A stretch of DNA of 64,000 nucleotides, from contig CM114271.1 of the NCBI GenBank assembly GCA_050084515.1, positions 49,786,001 to 49,850,000 of the forward strand. The letters run 5' to 3'. Positions within the stretch are counted from its first letter, which is position 1; the number at the start of each line of letters is the position of its first letter. Under the pieces are notes generated by a model that ran no database searches, had not been told where the DNA came from, and saw only the letters and a program-made list of their open reading frames with translations. Source of the DNA: Blasia pusilla. Taxonomy: Eukaryota > Marchantiophyta > Marchantiopsida > Blasiales. This document shows positions 25,180 to 37,744 of this stretch, piece after piece. The translations under genes and the position numbers were made by a program.

Positions 25180-28100
25180 GGGAGAGTAACATGAAATTTT
25201 TTTATAATAAATTCATGTAGATATAAATAAAATATGGAATACATATTAAATATGCTACGCTATAAATATATTTGTGTGCATTCATATATATTAATCATAA
25301 GTATTTTTATTATTTTAAAAATTATTTAAAGTGAAAATTTGTGTTTATTTGCTGCCATTTTCTTTCACATTTTTGTGTTTATGTCTCCTTCTTGATTGTT
25401 GCGGCCTTTCTTTATGCATTTAATTTCTTTTTTGAATAAAATGGATCTTTCTATAAATTTTTATTCATAATGACTTAAATTCACTCACCAAAATGAATAG
25501 GCATTTGCGTCCTATCTCCACATTCTTTGGTTCATACATGAATAGGTCTTGGACTAGCAAACCAAAAGATATTTATGTGATGTAAAGCCGAGTATAATCT
25601 TGTATGATGATTGCATTTGTATTGTAAAGTCCCACCTCTACTTTACTTAGCTTCAACTCGAAGCACTCTTGATCTTGAGCATTGCAGAGCGAAAGACTTA
25701 GATTGGATGCCAAGACTCAATTGATTGTGCATTCCATAGATAGCTAAGAAGTCTCCAAGTGCTAACCGAAACGAGTCTCCCCAAGTGTATACGGTCTCCC
25801 TATGAAGCCTCTTGTCCAAACCTCGACCAATTTCCCCAAGTTGCTTACCTTTATCGGAGCGCATCGTATAAATCCTTAAGATGTGTCCTCTAGCTGGAAC
25901 TTGAAACATGGCCAAACACGCATCATAGTTTGGTTCTAGTTCAAAGACTTGAGCGGATAGAGCTAGAGGGAGAGTATTCCCCCTACATATACTTTTGGGG
26001 TTTTTTAGGGAACCCCACCTTTCCCATTGTTTTTCTCTGACCGTAGATTTTGGTCCTCAACCCAAACGTGGTTTACGACTCGTTGACCGATATTTGACTA
26101 GTTATTTATTAAGATGGCTTGGCAAGATTGCACATGGAAAAAGTTCGTGTCCGCTGACTTTCCCATATCCGTGGACTTACATCCATCCTATAGAAGGACC
26201 TTCCCTTTCTTCCTCATCCCCCTACTTCATGGTTGTATGGACATGGACATATGCGGACATGCCCAACTAGTCCTACGCCTGAGTTTTTTGGTATTTGAGT
26301 GGCCCGCGCAAGCTAGGGACACGAAAATGGGTGTGGGCTTAGATTAAGGGAGGCGGGCAGGGATTGGCCCATACGTAGCCCGCATTTGCCCGTCCTACGC
26401 GGGCCAAAGCAGGCTTAGGGCAGCCGATGTGGACTACAAAACAAGCCATGAGTGTTTAGAATGGGTGTGGGTTGGCCGAGCCCAAGTGCATGTTGCGCAA
26501 GGTTGCACGGAAACGGAAGAGTCCATACATGCCCAACGGATCTGTAGCCTGCATCCAAGCCGGTGCCTGAGCCCACCGTGCCCGTAACGTAGACTCGGGC
26601 TGGCCAAGAGCGCACCCATTTTGTAGCCCACATAAGGCCCGTGCGCGGCCTAAAGGGCGGAATGGCCCCCCATTGGGCGGGCTTAGGCCCGCGGCTGAGC
26701 CCTCACAAGGGCCCTCATGGCAAGGTCAAGCCCACGTAGGGAGTGCTCAAGGCTCTCGCGATCTCATGCCACAGGCTGCACGTTGGCTAAAAATTGGGTG
26801 CGGGCTCGGCCAGCCTACATCTATAGTACAAGTTCAAGGGCGGACTTAGGTGTGGGAATATATCGGGTACCGAGGCCCGCACGGACATGTCTGTCCTATG
26901 GACGGATACAGTCCATGTGCAACCTTGATGTTGTGGGTGGAGCGGGCTCGAGTGTGGGCTGCGAGTACCTGCGTCCACATATACATAACCGTCCTTGAGA
27001 TGGACATAAGTATGTGGACATAGACATGTCCACGGATACGGAATTTGTCCGTGTGCAACCTTACTCTACTTGACTCCATGTTAAGCACTTTCCAGTTTCT
27101 CTCTTCCTCCACCTCCACTCCCTCCCCCATTATTTTCCCGTCGGCCCTGCCCTTGCCTTCTACCATGAGCTATAAGTGTGGGCCTATGGGCCCCACCTAT
27201 TTTAATTCATGTTGGTTGACATGTCCACACTTATCTGTCCATGTCCGCCCTAGGGACGAACTTGTTTATTTTTGTACAACAATGTGGCTTGGTGGTTGGA
27301 GGCTTCTTGCAGATTATGACGCAAGTCTTGATGCCCCAAATGCATCTTGGAGCTTAGATTTGCGTTTCATGGTTCTCATTAATTGCTAGTGCCCATCTTG
27401 ACTCTTTGTTTAGCATCACATAGTGATCTTGTAGCCCTTTGCATTTTGTGACTAGTCTTGTGGCATCTCATCCATCTTGACTACTTAGGTGTTCCTTGCT
27501 TTGCGCTCTTGACTTGGTGTTTGGCTCAAGGTTTCAAATCTTGCTTGCCTTGCATTTGTCACTACTAGTTTTCGTGACCCTCATAACCAAACATACCAAA
27601 TAGGCGCCGAGCAGAACATTAGAACTCAAGTGGACTCACGCTGCGATGATCGCGCTCTGGAGAGCCTTTTGGAAAGTCTCTTGGAAAAGTCCAAGAGACG
27701 AAACGCGGAACAGAGTTGTGTGTTTCATGCATTAGTGGTCACAACCAGGAAACCTAGACCAAACGCGAACCAAGACTTGAGATGAGTTGAGTCTTGGAAG
27801 GTTGGTTGCCAAAGAGGTGAGAACCAGTTTTGGAACACAACTAGCTTTTGGGAAAGTTGATTGTGTTTTGGACCATAACGTTTATCCCCAAGAGGCATTT
27901 GGGACAAGTAAGGGCGATTTGGAAAGCTTATTTTGAGACGCTTTCAACGTATCAAAGATCTGAGAAAATGCATGAGTACAAGCTAAGATATTGGAAAAAA
28001 ATGACTGTGAGAGCAATCGGGTTGAGGGCCAATTTAAGGGGGCCGTCTGTCTTTCCCTAAAGTTAGGGGGATCCCGGAGATCCCCAGAAGTACTAGTAAA

Positions 28101-29840
28101 GGGGAGGCATTCCAAGATGTCTTGGAACATGAACCCCACTTTGAGTACCAAACAACGTCCCAAGGGCACGGGATGGAACAGGAGTTTGGCATTGGAACTC
28201 AAAACCCAAACCTGAACCAAGGGAGTGGACTTTATATGGCACACTTGGATTCTGACTCGTGATTCATTTTTTGTGAGTCTCCGTTAGGGACAATTGATGT
28301 ACATTGGACAGTTGGAACCGCCAGGCGCGAAACGATGTTTGAGGTTCCTGAACAAACCAGAAAGTATGTCCCAAGTCTTTCGAGACTTGCCTGTATTGTA
28401 AACCGCGAAACTAGGAAGGTCGAGCTTAATGAGAGACCGAGACGAGATTTAGGAAAGTTAGCCCGTTGATTGATCCAGACCTGACTAACCAGGGTGCGTG
28501 TTTGGATGCAGATCAGCGTTGAGAGCGTGACCTATTGAACGCACGCTTCCGCAACAACAAAGATTACGTTCAATGAGAGTAGGCACACGACACTAGTTGT
28601 TAAGTCCCTTTCTCACCTAAGGCCAGTTACAAAACATGTATGCATCTTACCTTGCGTTAGTCGTTCAGCTGGTTTGATCACCCTTCCTTGTCTTTCGACT
28701 AGCTAGTCTAGGTTTGGACTTTGATGACATGGGTAACACCAAGGTCTTCCCTCCTTGGACATGCGATCATCACTCGCTTCCCGAAGCCCGACACACTAGC
28801 GTGGGCGCCATAGACTTAAATACTTGCGATGATTTGAGTCCATTGTATCTTTCAACATTCTTAGATTTCAATTCTCTATCTTTAACTTTGCTGTCCCAAG
28901 ATCAATTATACTTATTTTCATATAGAACGGATAATAGGAGTTTAATACACATCTGCACTACTAAAATAGAATGACTATGCAACTAAAGGACAAAATTGTC
29001 AACAATCAGGGATTAACGATAAGAAATAGTTCGGTCATGCATTCCATTTTAAAGGGAATTAATTTTTCATGAAAGTGGAAAATTAATGGAGTCACATTAA
29101 TTTACTATTAACGGAAATAGTACGAATCTATAATAACTTCTGCTAATTGTGTACCACACTTAGAATAATATGAGAAGTAAGAAAAAACATTCCCAAACTG
29201 TTACCGTTATCAACTTTTCTTCAAAAAATTGATATTTTTCCGAAATTTTCGAAGTTCACTGAATAATCCAGGTCGGCTAAGTGACACAAAATAAAAGGAT
29301 CTCATATTTCCAATGAGATTTTGATAAGAATTTAAATAAAAAGTGAAAGCGGAAATTTGAGATTTAAGTTTTGAATGAACCAAGTCAACACGTAAACCGC
29401 ATACGAGGATCAAGGATCTCCTATGTGGAGAACGGCCGCCGCATGAGTGGCCCCACCCAATGACTTCGAGACGGCAGTAGATACTTCATACTTCCCGGCT
29501 ATCCTGCCGACCCACGCACCGTCGGATAGAAAACAGGTGTGCGGAGGTGAATGGTGAATGAAAAGTACGGCGCTGTACCGACTACGGAGAAAGGGCCAGC
29601 GAGAAGTGGCTGGGACTCTTGGAGCGCAGTAAGTTCCGGACATGCACTTTTCCAAGTCCGGAGTCCGGACGCAGGATCGTTCGCAGCTTTCTCGTCCGCT
29701 CCACTTCGCGACAGCGTGAAACTCAGGTCAGGCTGCCGCTGAACCCAAGCTTTCAACTGGACTCTGGATTCCCGTGGTACTGGGTCTCGTAACTCCGCGG
29801 CATGTCGAGACTCGGGGCATGCGCGGTGGACCCACAGCGC
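25180..29840. other. Gene-free stretch with dispersed repeats
   Basis: Positions 25.2-25.6 kb are AT-rich. Positions 26.3-27.0 kb are GC-rich with recurring GCCCGCAC/GGACATGTCC words. About 27.08-27.24 kb matches the repeat at 13.0-13.2 kb in the opposite orientation. Positions 27.3-29.4 kb hold only short frames. A minus frame at 25643-25915 vaguely resembles a copia integrase but is not convincing. I support no gene here. Confidence 0.45.
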
Positions 29841-29845
29841 CTCAT

Positions 29846-29858
29846 ACATATATATATG
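29846..29858 (+). promoter_or_regulatory. TATA-like element of the first calmodulin-like gene
   Basis: A CATATATATATGC run lies about 250 bases upstream of the ATG at 30106, at the edge of the balanced-composition island. The second copy has a TATAAA word at nearly the same distance. Role inferred. Confidence 0.45.
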
Positions 29859-30105
29859 CGTTAGACCCCCACGGCGGACTCAGACATCAACTGCAAGAAT
29901 CGCAACGACTGTTTGTTGCTCGCGCGCTCGCTGTCCGCTCTAAATCTCTTCGCGCGTATCTGTGCCTTATTGTATCGCGACCTCCGGAACTCGACTTCCT
30001 ACCCCTCGGCGGATGGTTGCGAGATCAGTTGCGACAGTGTGACTACGATTTCGTTTGTGTAGACTTCGAATTACACAGCAGTCGCGGCTAGAGGAGTTCA
30101 GAGCA

Positions 30106-30783
30106 ATGGCTCTCTTGCAGTCCAGATCCGTCCAGGAATTATGTGGTCTCACCCGGAACCTGTCAGACTCATCTTTCTTCGACAAAGCTTGGTATTTTTC
30201 ATCGGGTGTAGTGACCTATAGCAAGCCCGTGGAATCGGAGAAGCTCATGACGCGTGACGGTGCGGGGTCCGCGAATCGAGAAGAGGAGAGTCCAGCTCTG
30301 AGGTCACTGAGATCTGATCCTGAGGAGATGAGGAGAGTTTTCCAAAAGTTTGACGAGAATACTGACGATGTAATCTGCACCAAAGATCTGCAGGGATTTA
30401 TGAGGCGCTTGGGTTTCGAGATGTCTGATGGGGAAGCTGCCGCCATGCTAGAAAGTGTGGATCACAACGGCGATGGAAAAGTAGATTTTGACGAGTTCTT
30501 CTCTCTCTACATGCCTGTAGACGATCCGAGCCCGGACGCGGACGTGGAAGACGAAAGTCTGATGGAAGCTTTCGGAGTGTTCGATCAGAACCAGGACGGC
30601 TTCATAACTGCGCAGGAGCTCCAAACAGTTTTACTCAATCTGGATTTGGCAGAAGGAAAATGCCTGAAGGCGTGTCAGAAAATGATAGACAGTGTGGACG
30701 TCGACGGCAACGGAGAGATCGATATTAACGAATTCAAGGAAATGATGAGCTCCAGATGTGTCTTCAATCGCTCTCAGAATTGA
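30106..30783 (+). CDS. CML: Calmodulin-like EF-hand protein, copy 1
   Basis: A 225-residue single-exon frame starts at the ATG at 30106 (MALLQSRSVQELCGLTRNL); the longer frame upstream begins at a non-ATG codon. After a 75-residue N-terminal extension come four EF hands. Loop 1, DENTDDVICTKD, is atypical (D at position 6 where G is usual, D at 12). Loops DHNGDGKVDFDE, DQNQDGFITAQE and DVDGNGEIDINE have canonical calcium ligands. The protein is therefore expected to bind about three calcium ions and act as a sensor (family knowledge). It is a close paralogue of the gene at 49473. The N terminus, with SSFFDKAWYF, is conserved between the copies but unknown to me. The TATA-like run at 29846 suits it. 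Confidence 0.9.
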   Translation: MALLQSRSVQELCGLTRNLSDSSFFDKAWYFSSGVVTYSKPVESEKLMTRDGAGSANREEESPALRSLRSDPEEMRRVFQKFDENTDDVICTKDLQGFMRRLGFEMSDGEAAAMLESVDHNGDGKVDFDEFFSLYMPVDDPSPDADVEDESLMEAFGVFDQNQDGFITAQELQTVLLNLDLAEGKCLKACQKMIDSVDVDGNGEIDINEFKEMMSSRCVFNRSQN

Positions 30784-32950
30784 AAAGATTCTTGACAATT
30801 TCTGCAACGATTTCTCGATCGAAGCCAGTGAGTGTCCTCCGAAACCGCTTTAGCTTCGACTCTACGTCAAGGTTTCGCGTACAGTGAGCAGAAAAAAATC
30901 GTGACAACAACAACCACAACCGATTCCCACGCCCGCTTCCAGTCCAAGCAGGCTGCTTCTAGTGCACACCAACCAGAAAGAGCATCCTTGCGCACAATTT
31001 CAAAATCAAAAGCTCTTAAAACAATCTTCAGGAACCTCTATCCAGTTCCCAGTACAACCAAGCACCATCATTCTAGGCCACGCGGCCTTCGGTGCTAAAC
31101 GCTGTCCAAGGCAAGACTCAAATGTGGCCATTGTTCAAAAATATGTCCAGGCTCTTAGAACACTCAGTCGAATTCTTTTGGAAAAGCTTTGCGGATATTT
31201 GATTTCTGAGTGTAAAAATTCTTGAGCGAGCACCAATTATTGACTCGCAGATTAAAATTTTCCAAATTGTAAAGTTAAATAAATTCCAGAACTCCGAGAG
31301 ATGTGACATGTAGCTAGATATGTTCGATTGACGAATGATTAAAAGTACTGGCGGTATTCGCGCCTGGTTCTAATCGTGTGTCATAGTCGGCTTTAGTTTG
31401 CAACCATATAAATATCTTATCATCTGTAGGCGAGTGAAAGTGGGAAATAGTATGTACGAGTACTAGGAAGTGGCCAAAAGCATTTGAAGGAATGATGATT
31501 GGGCACAAAAAAATTCTTTCCGTCAAAGGTGGAGGTGTTTGCAAAATTAATAAGACTTTTTAAAATAATAACATAAATTAGTTGGATTGAAAATAATATG
31601 TAATTTTGAATAATCTTTCAAAAATGTACAATTTAATTTGAATGATCCTACTGATTGAAGGAGATGTGATCTCAAAATCAGAATTTTCTGATAATAATAT
31701 AAATAATGTGAATGTCAAAATTGATTTGTTAAGAGGATTGGGAAAAACAGAGAGGAGATATTTTGGGTTGGGGGAACATTTATTTTCCCACCATAAAATA
31801 TTAGAAGAGGGATAAAAAATTTGTTCTTATTATGGACCCCCAATTGATTTGGAGTTATCTTTTTGCTTTACATCCCACCTATCTCATCATAAACTTTGCA
31901 TCATTGATCTTGAATCTTGTCTATGCTTTTTGGCTTCTATTTTTGTAGTACAACAAGTTGTGTGGTAAATTTCAAGTGGGTCATGGCGTGTTTTTATAAA
32001 TTTCAAGTGGATCATGTCATGTTTTTGTATTTATAAAGAATGATTTCTGCAAGAAAAGAAAGAAAGAAAAGGTGGATTCTAAACCTACTTATGGGGAATA
32101 AGGAAGGTCGCGCAACTCTTCTTTGAGGGTTAGGGCTAATTCACTATGGTTGGTTTAGAACTCACATTAGCATAGAGGATTAGTACATGAAGGAGTATGT
32201 GCCTTTGACTTTGAGGAACTTCAACATATTGTTGTTGAGCTTTCAGGAGGAAAATCCTTCATTGCAATATTCCGATCCAAAAAAATTGATATGTCATCCA
32301 GATTCAAATTTTGACAAATAGAGTATCCAAAGAAAACTTACTTCTCCAGTTTGGAAAGATATGAGCACCTAAATGTTTTTGTGTTTCTTCTTCGTGAACT
32401 CAGGAGTATGTATTATAAATCAAAATAGATCCTTTGGAGAGGATGCAAAGAGAGAGACGTATTGGCTAGCGAAACTAAAAGAGGATTTTAATTTGTTGAA
32501 GGGTTCATATAGAATTATTTGTATAGTGTTCATAAATGGCCTTGTTCTAAGTTGTTCATTAACAATACCAACTATGCAATCATAATATGAATACAACTTA
32601 TGTTAACTCTCTTCATATTGAGGGGGGAGGCATGGAAGGGAATGTTTGAAGGGTAAAATTTTCTCATCAACTTCTCATGTTAATATGTTGAAGAATATAA
32701 AGTATTTAAGGGTATTTGAATCTAATGAAATTCAAAATTCACTACCAATTGGTTTTTTCACTTATGAACACGATTAGAACTACTACACCTAATGTGGTAT
32801 GTTGATAGGAAAGAGGCATGAATATCTGTAGATAGGTTTGATGATGTTCTTCATGACGAAGAATACGCACCACATTTCCACACTCATTTTGGGAAAAATA
32901 CGACGGATGAAATATAAAGGAAAAGGAAGAGTATATAGTATATACTATTT
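30784..32950. other. 3' flank and AT-rich gene-free stretch
   Basis: Positions 30.78-31.3 kb have balanced composition and probably include the 3' UTR. From 31.5 kb the DNA is AT-rich, beginning with another GGTGTTTGCAAAAT Helitron-type end near 31531-31575 (minus). Nothing coding is supported. Confidence 0.5.
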
Positions 32951-32952
32951 AT

Positions 32953-34005
32953 TATTGAAGACTAAGTTATAATCAAGCTCATCGGACACCCGAATTGGTA
33001 AATTTAGTGCTCACACGAAGTAAAAAAGTTTAATAATCTTGGTTAGTTAGTTAAACATGATTATCTTAACTAGGGTTAGTTAAGACTAACACATAAATTA
33101 ATCAAAGTGGCTTTCTATGATATTAGAGGATAGGGTTTTCAACTAACCAATATACTAATCAATCAAATTTTGAATTATATTCTTGCTTTAAAATATCTGA
33201 AGAGAAAAGCTTACTTCCTTGCTTGGAGATATAGGGAAAATAGTCATGATTGGATGAATGGGGGTGAGCAAGTAGCTTTTCCCATGATTCCAAGGTTTCT
33301 TGATTTATCAAATGCAACCAAAAGTCACAGAACTGTGGATTGGAACATGTGGGACAAAGATTCATGTACGTCCAAGAGGCTTCTCATATCTCCACTGTGA
33401 TGAAGCCTATTTAAGGCGAACCATGGTATATATGTCTCAAGTTGCACACAATTATTTCATACCACCCCCTAGTTTGATGAATTAGACAAAATACCCTCCA
33501 TAGAAGATTAATATCTAACCTTTCCTTTTCATGTACACATAGATTAATTATGTATATAGCATATTGCATATATGCTTACTTTCCTACCATCTCTTGATCT
33601 TCTATTTTTTCAACTCTCAAGTACATCTCCTAGAGATCTATCCATGACTCCACATGCTTTATCCTCTTCATTATCAATAACTTATCACCTCCTTGTAGAA
33701 AATTGCTAAAGAATCATAACTGGCGGCAATTGACTTGCACACTCACACACCATCATGGAATACAAAATTTTTCAATGAGAGAATAAGTGGATTCTGGTCC
33801 CCTTCTCAATTATATAGGATATGTACAAGTAACCGTAATCTTAATCTTAACCATAGTCTCGAGTTAGACAAACTGTGATTAACTAACTATAGTTAAGATA
33901 ATCGCGCTTAACTGACTAACTAATATTAAGCATCCCTACTTTGTGTGAGTATCAAATGTAGTAGTTCATGTGTCTGATGAGCTTGACTGTAACACAATCT
34001 TCAAT
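32953..34005. mobile_element. Element with long (about 130-base) terminal inverted repeats
   Basis: The left end, about 32953-33083, runs through CAAGCTCATCGGACAC, GCTCACACGAAGTA, then GGTTAGTTAGTTAA and GATTATCTTAACTA. The right end, about 33881-34005, read on the opposite strand, gives CAAGCTCATCAGACAC, ACTCACACAAAGTA, AGTTAGTCAGTTAA and GATTATCTTAACTA in the same order. The arms are diverged, and about 800 bases lie between them with only short frames and no recognisable transposase. A MULE-type or foldback element fits. I could not fix a target-site duplication. Confidence 0.65.
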
Positions 34006-34300
34006 ACTCCTTGGGGTAGACAACTAGATCTTTTAATGTCTTAAAATCATGTTTCGCCTCATATTGTGGTACGGTTACCATAATGCTTCGTCCAAGAGAT
34101 TACATGCATATTCTTGAGTATTGTGATTATTCATTGGTTTTCACCCTACATATCTCCCATGGAAATGTGTTTGGCTTTTCGGCATAAGCTATTTTCCTTC
34201 TCATCCTTATAACTACCAAGTCTGCATTTAGCTTCCAAGAAATGTCCATCCATTGCATGAAGATCCACCAAAGGATTCAATATTGGCCATTGGTTTCCAT

Positions 34301-34512
34301 CAGTGCTCGGCAAGGATTTTGACGCATACCGGTACTTTTCCGAGAGAAAGATCAAGGTAATCGGCAATTTCACCATGGTAGCCGGTTTTTTTAAAATTTA
34401 ACAAAGAAAATCTACTTTCCACGTCGGAAAATTTCCTAAAGTTTCAGACTTGAATCGGAAATCACTCATTCTCAACTGGCTGCTTTTACAAAGAATGCCG
34501 GTTCTTTCCGAG
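34301..34512. mobile_element. MITE-like 212-base insertion
   Basis: The 13-base word CATTGGTTTCCAT occurs immediately left (34288-34300) and right (34513-34525). The enclosed sequence starts CAGTGCTCGGCAAGGA and ends CTTTCCGAG. Its outer bases are partly complementary (TGCTCGGMAAG), as expected for short terminal inverted repeats. The direct repeat is long for most MITE families, so classification is open. Confidence 0.45.
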
Positions 34513-34529
34513 CATTGGTTTCCATTTTC

Positions 34530-37178
34530 AAGGTTCTTGTGATGTTTGGCTTAGGGTTGATTCAATTATTATCTTCCAAGTGATATCTCCAAAAAGAAAC
34601 TCTTCAACTTCTAGATCATCACGAAGTTCTCCACAAATATTCTTACAAAAAGGATCTCCCCACACCTTACCAAAAGCCAATTTTTTTTATCATAATCTTA
34701 TTAAGAATTTCCTCTTTCACATCTTTCCCAAAAATTTTCATCCCATCTTGGCAAGTGAGAAGCTTGAACTGTTTGTTGGTTCATGCATATTTTTTTGCGC
34801 TTGAAGTCATAGCATACTAGATATTTGGACGGAATTTAGACTTGAAATTAGGTTAAAATTCTTGAACATGTAAGTGATTTGCATATTAGGTTCTTGGTTC
34901 CACACTATGAAATTGCAAATCCATTTCTATTGACTAAAAGATATATGTGGATGAAATAGGTTGAGGAGAAAATAGCAAATATAGCTGCCAAAAGTATGCA
35001 TAACTATGAAGTAGCCCCCATAAAAAAAAGCCACAAGTAGCCATCACATTTGGATATAGCCATGGAGATATCTTCAACTATGCTTGGAATGGTCTTACAT
35101 TTGCATATACATCAATTTACCAAGTAGAGTTGCAATATGATAATATGAAATACCAATTTAGGAAACTACTAGACTTGTAATATTTAAGCATGAAATAAGC
35201 TAGGAAATAAGCACCACCATATTGTACAAGCCTTGGAACATGCCCCATATAGCAACCAATTTCAAGAAAAATATGATATGGTTGAGACTATTCATACACC
35301 TTGAAAACTATCTGCAACCTAGACAAAATTATTTTTTGAAAAATTAATGTATCCTCTTCCAAACTAAATCCTCATAAGCTAGATTTTTTTTCTTGAAAGT
35401 GGACTCCTTCCACTATTCAAATACAATCCTAGTTTTTGCACTTCATGGTGATGGGATATAAGTTCTATCACACTTTTCTCTTGTTCATTGATCAATAATT
35501 ATGTCAAGTTCCAAAATCGGACAATAATACTTGCTCAATTCTCCAAGGATGTTGTTGAGGCCAAACTTTGCACTCAATGTCCTTTCTTGGGTTAAACAAT
35601 CACCTTTATCCATGCCAATCTCATTGCTATATATTTTGGGTCAACAATGATTTGTATGTAATCTATCATATTGATAAGGGTTCCACACATATAAAATCCG
35701 TGTCCGCGGACTTATGTCCATTCTAGGGATGGACAGGTGTGCGAGATCCTCGCACTGCATCCCTCCTACAATCCCAACTCGCATCCTAAACGCGCCCTAC
35801 TCCCACCTTGCTCGCATCCCTCCCACACCCCGTTGGTGTTTGATCCTTGAGTTGCGAGAACGAGTGCGGAATGGCATGTTCATTGATAAATCTATTTCTC
35901 TTCAACCCGACATTCATCAAAAGATGCCTTCTCGCCATGATGAGCTCATTGAATGACATGCGACAAGAGGCTTCAAAATAAATCAAATCTCTTGGATTAT
36001 TTTATCCTATACTAAGCTCCATAATCTCAAGTCTTTTGAATTTATTTCTATCTTATACTTAGTCTTAGCTTAAGAAATAGAATGAGGAGAAAATTTTAAC
36101 AAGAAGGTTAATTTTAATTTTAAAAAATAAATTAATTTTCGGATAAATTTTTTTTTTTGAAAATCTCCCTAATGTTCTTTACTATTTTCAAATCAAGTAA
36201 TTTAAAAAAAGTTTTAGAAATACAAAATTCCATAAAAAGAAAAAATTGGTAAGGAGGAGTTAGTAAATATCATCTATTTTAATAAGAAAATATTTCTGTT
36301 TTATATAAAAATTCCAGCTTTTATGAGATGTTCCAAAATTTCCATAATATTTGTTACTCTTCTTATATTATAAAAAAATTTCAAATTTAAAGTCTAAAAT
36401 AGAAAATAGTATGAAATTTAAAATTTAATAAGGAGGACTGAGTTTTTATATCAAATTATAATTAATTTATTTTTTCAAAAAGTGTCCTTATTCATCATCT
36501 CTTTTCATTTTAAAAATATTTGCTTAAAGCTCACATATAAAAGAAATTTTTTTAAAATTAACTTTAGTTTGGATGGAAAATCAAGTAAGAGTACGTGAAA
36601 AGAATGAAAAAAGATAATAAGATAGTTATGGGACAAGAATAATTTTTCAAATGATGAAAGTGTTTCCCTTCATTCCTTATTTTCATTTTTCAAGTTGGTT
36701 GCAAGGAAAGTTTAAATTATATTTTTGAGAAAAAATTGATAAAAAGTAAGTGATTTTATTTTCTTAGTTGAGAGATGAGGATTGAAAATGAAAAGATAAT
36801 ATATTTTTTACCCAATGCATTAAAAAAACCGTGTTTTTCAAAGCAAAGGTAAAGATTAATTATCATGAATCTTCAAACATAAATATGCCCTTCTTACATA
36901 TAAATATTAAAAAAGTTAATATGTGCATTGCGATAAAGGGAAATCTCATCTCAAAAATAACATAAATCTCTACTAACACAAGCTCGACCTAGTCCCTACT
37001 CTTTATAGTTAGGAGAGCGGCCTTTCATCAGTAACGTTTAAAATTTAATTATGTGAAAGAGTTACGACCTTGACAAATTCTCCTTGTTTTAGGGTCTTAC
37101 CATCTAATCTTTCCACATGTCTTACACACATGTTTGATAGGTATTTTCTCTCCAGCCCTCTCAAAAGTGACCCACTAA
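34530..37178. other. AT-rich gene-free stretch
   Basis: Low-complexity A/T-rich DNA with no supported frame. A GTCCGCGGACTTATGTCC stretch near 35700 resembles repeats near 13.0 and 26.2 kb. The segment 37075-37165 resembles 19200-19270. Confidence 0.5.
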
Positions 37179-37230
37179 TCTATACTATAATGCGAGGAAG
37201 GGGGGCTTACCTCTTTTGGAAAAATAAATG
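37179..37230 (+). mobile_element. Helitron-type 5' end, partner 3' end not found
   Basis: After an A, the sequence starts TCTATACTATAATGCGAGG and continues GGGGGGCTTACCTC. This resembles the ends at 51574 and, less closely, 40016. No matching CTRR end with a GC hairpin is clear before 40 kb. Confidence 0.45.
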
Positions 37231-37744
37231 GTTATTTTTTTTCCCAAAGAAGTGAAGCCTTCCATAAGCAATCGTCTTGAAATGGCAGCTTTGAAGAAAA
37301 AGTTTTAAAAAAAAAACCAAATCTATGGGAAAGTTCGGAGGGGATGTTATTTCACGAAAGAGTTAAAATTTTTAGACGACCTTGTATTTGTTTAGACAAC
37401 CTTTTATTTGGAGGGGTCCTATTTTACGAAGATTTTATTTGATCACACCCTTTCGAACTAACGAGCCGTAATATGACACCTGGTAGCTCACTAGACGAGT
37501 AGAGAAATTTAGAATGGCCCATAAACTAAGCGCTCTCTCTAAGTTGGAGCAGTCATCACACTATCCCACACAGAGGACCTGAACGTGACACAGGAGGTGG
37601 TGAAAAGGCAAAGTGGTGATTCGCGGCAAAGGGGCGAAGGGAATTTCAAGGTTTCTATCAAGTACTTCGAGGTACAGCTCCGCTCTCTCGTTCTCTCGAC
37701 TCTCAGATATTATCTCATGTTTCTCTCTCTTTCTGTATGCGGGC

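Noticed and set aside
25643-25915. Minus-strand frame with MRSDKGKQLG, recalling copia integrase
   Set aside because: Only one short block fits; no catalytic residues, GAG-pre or RT nearby. Too weak to call.
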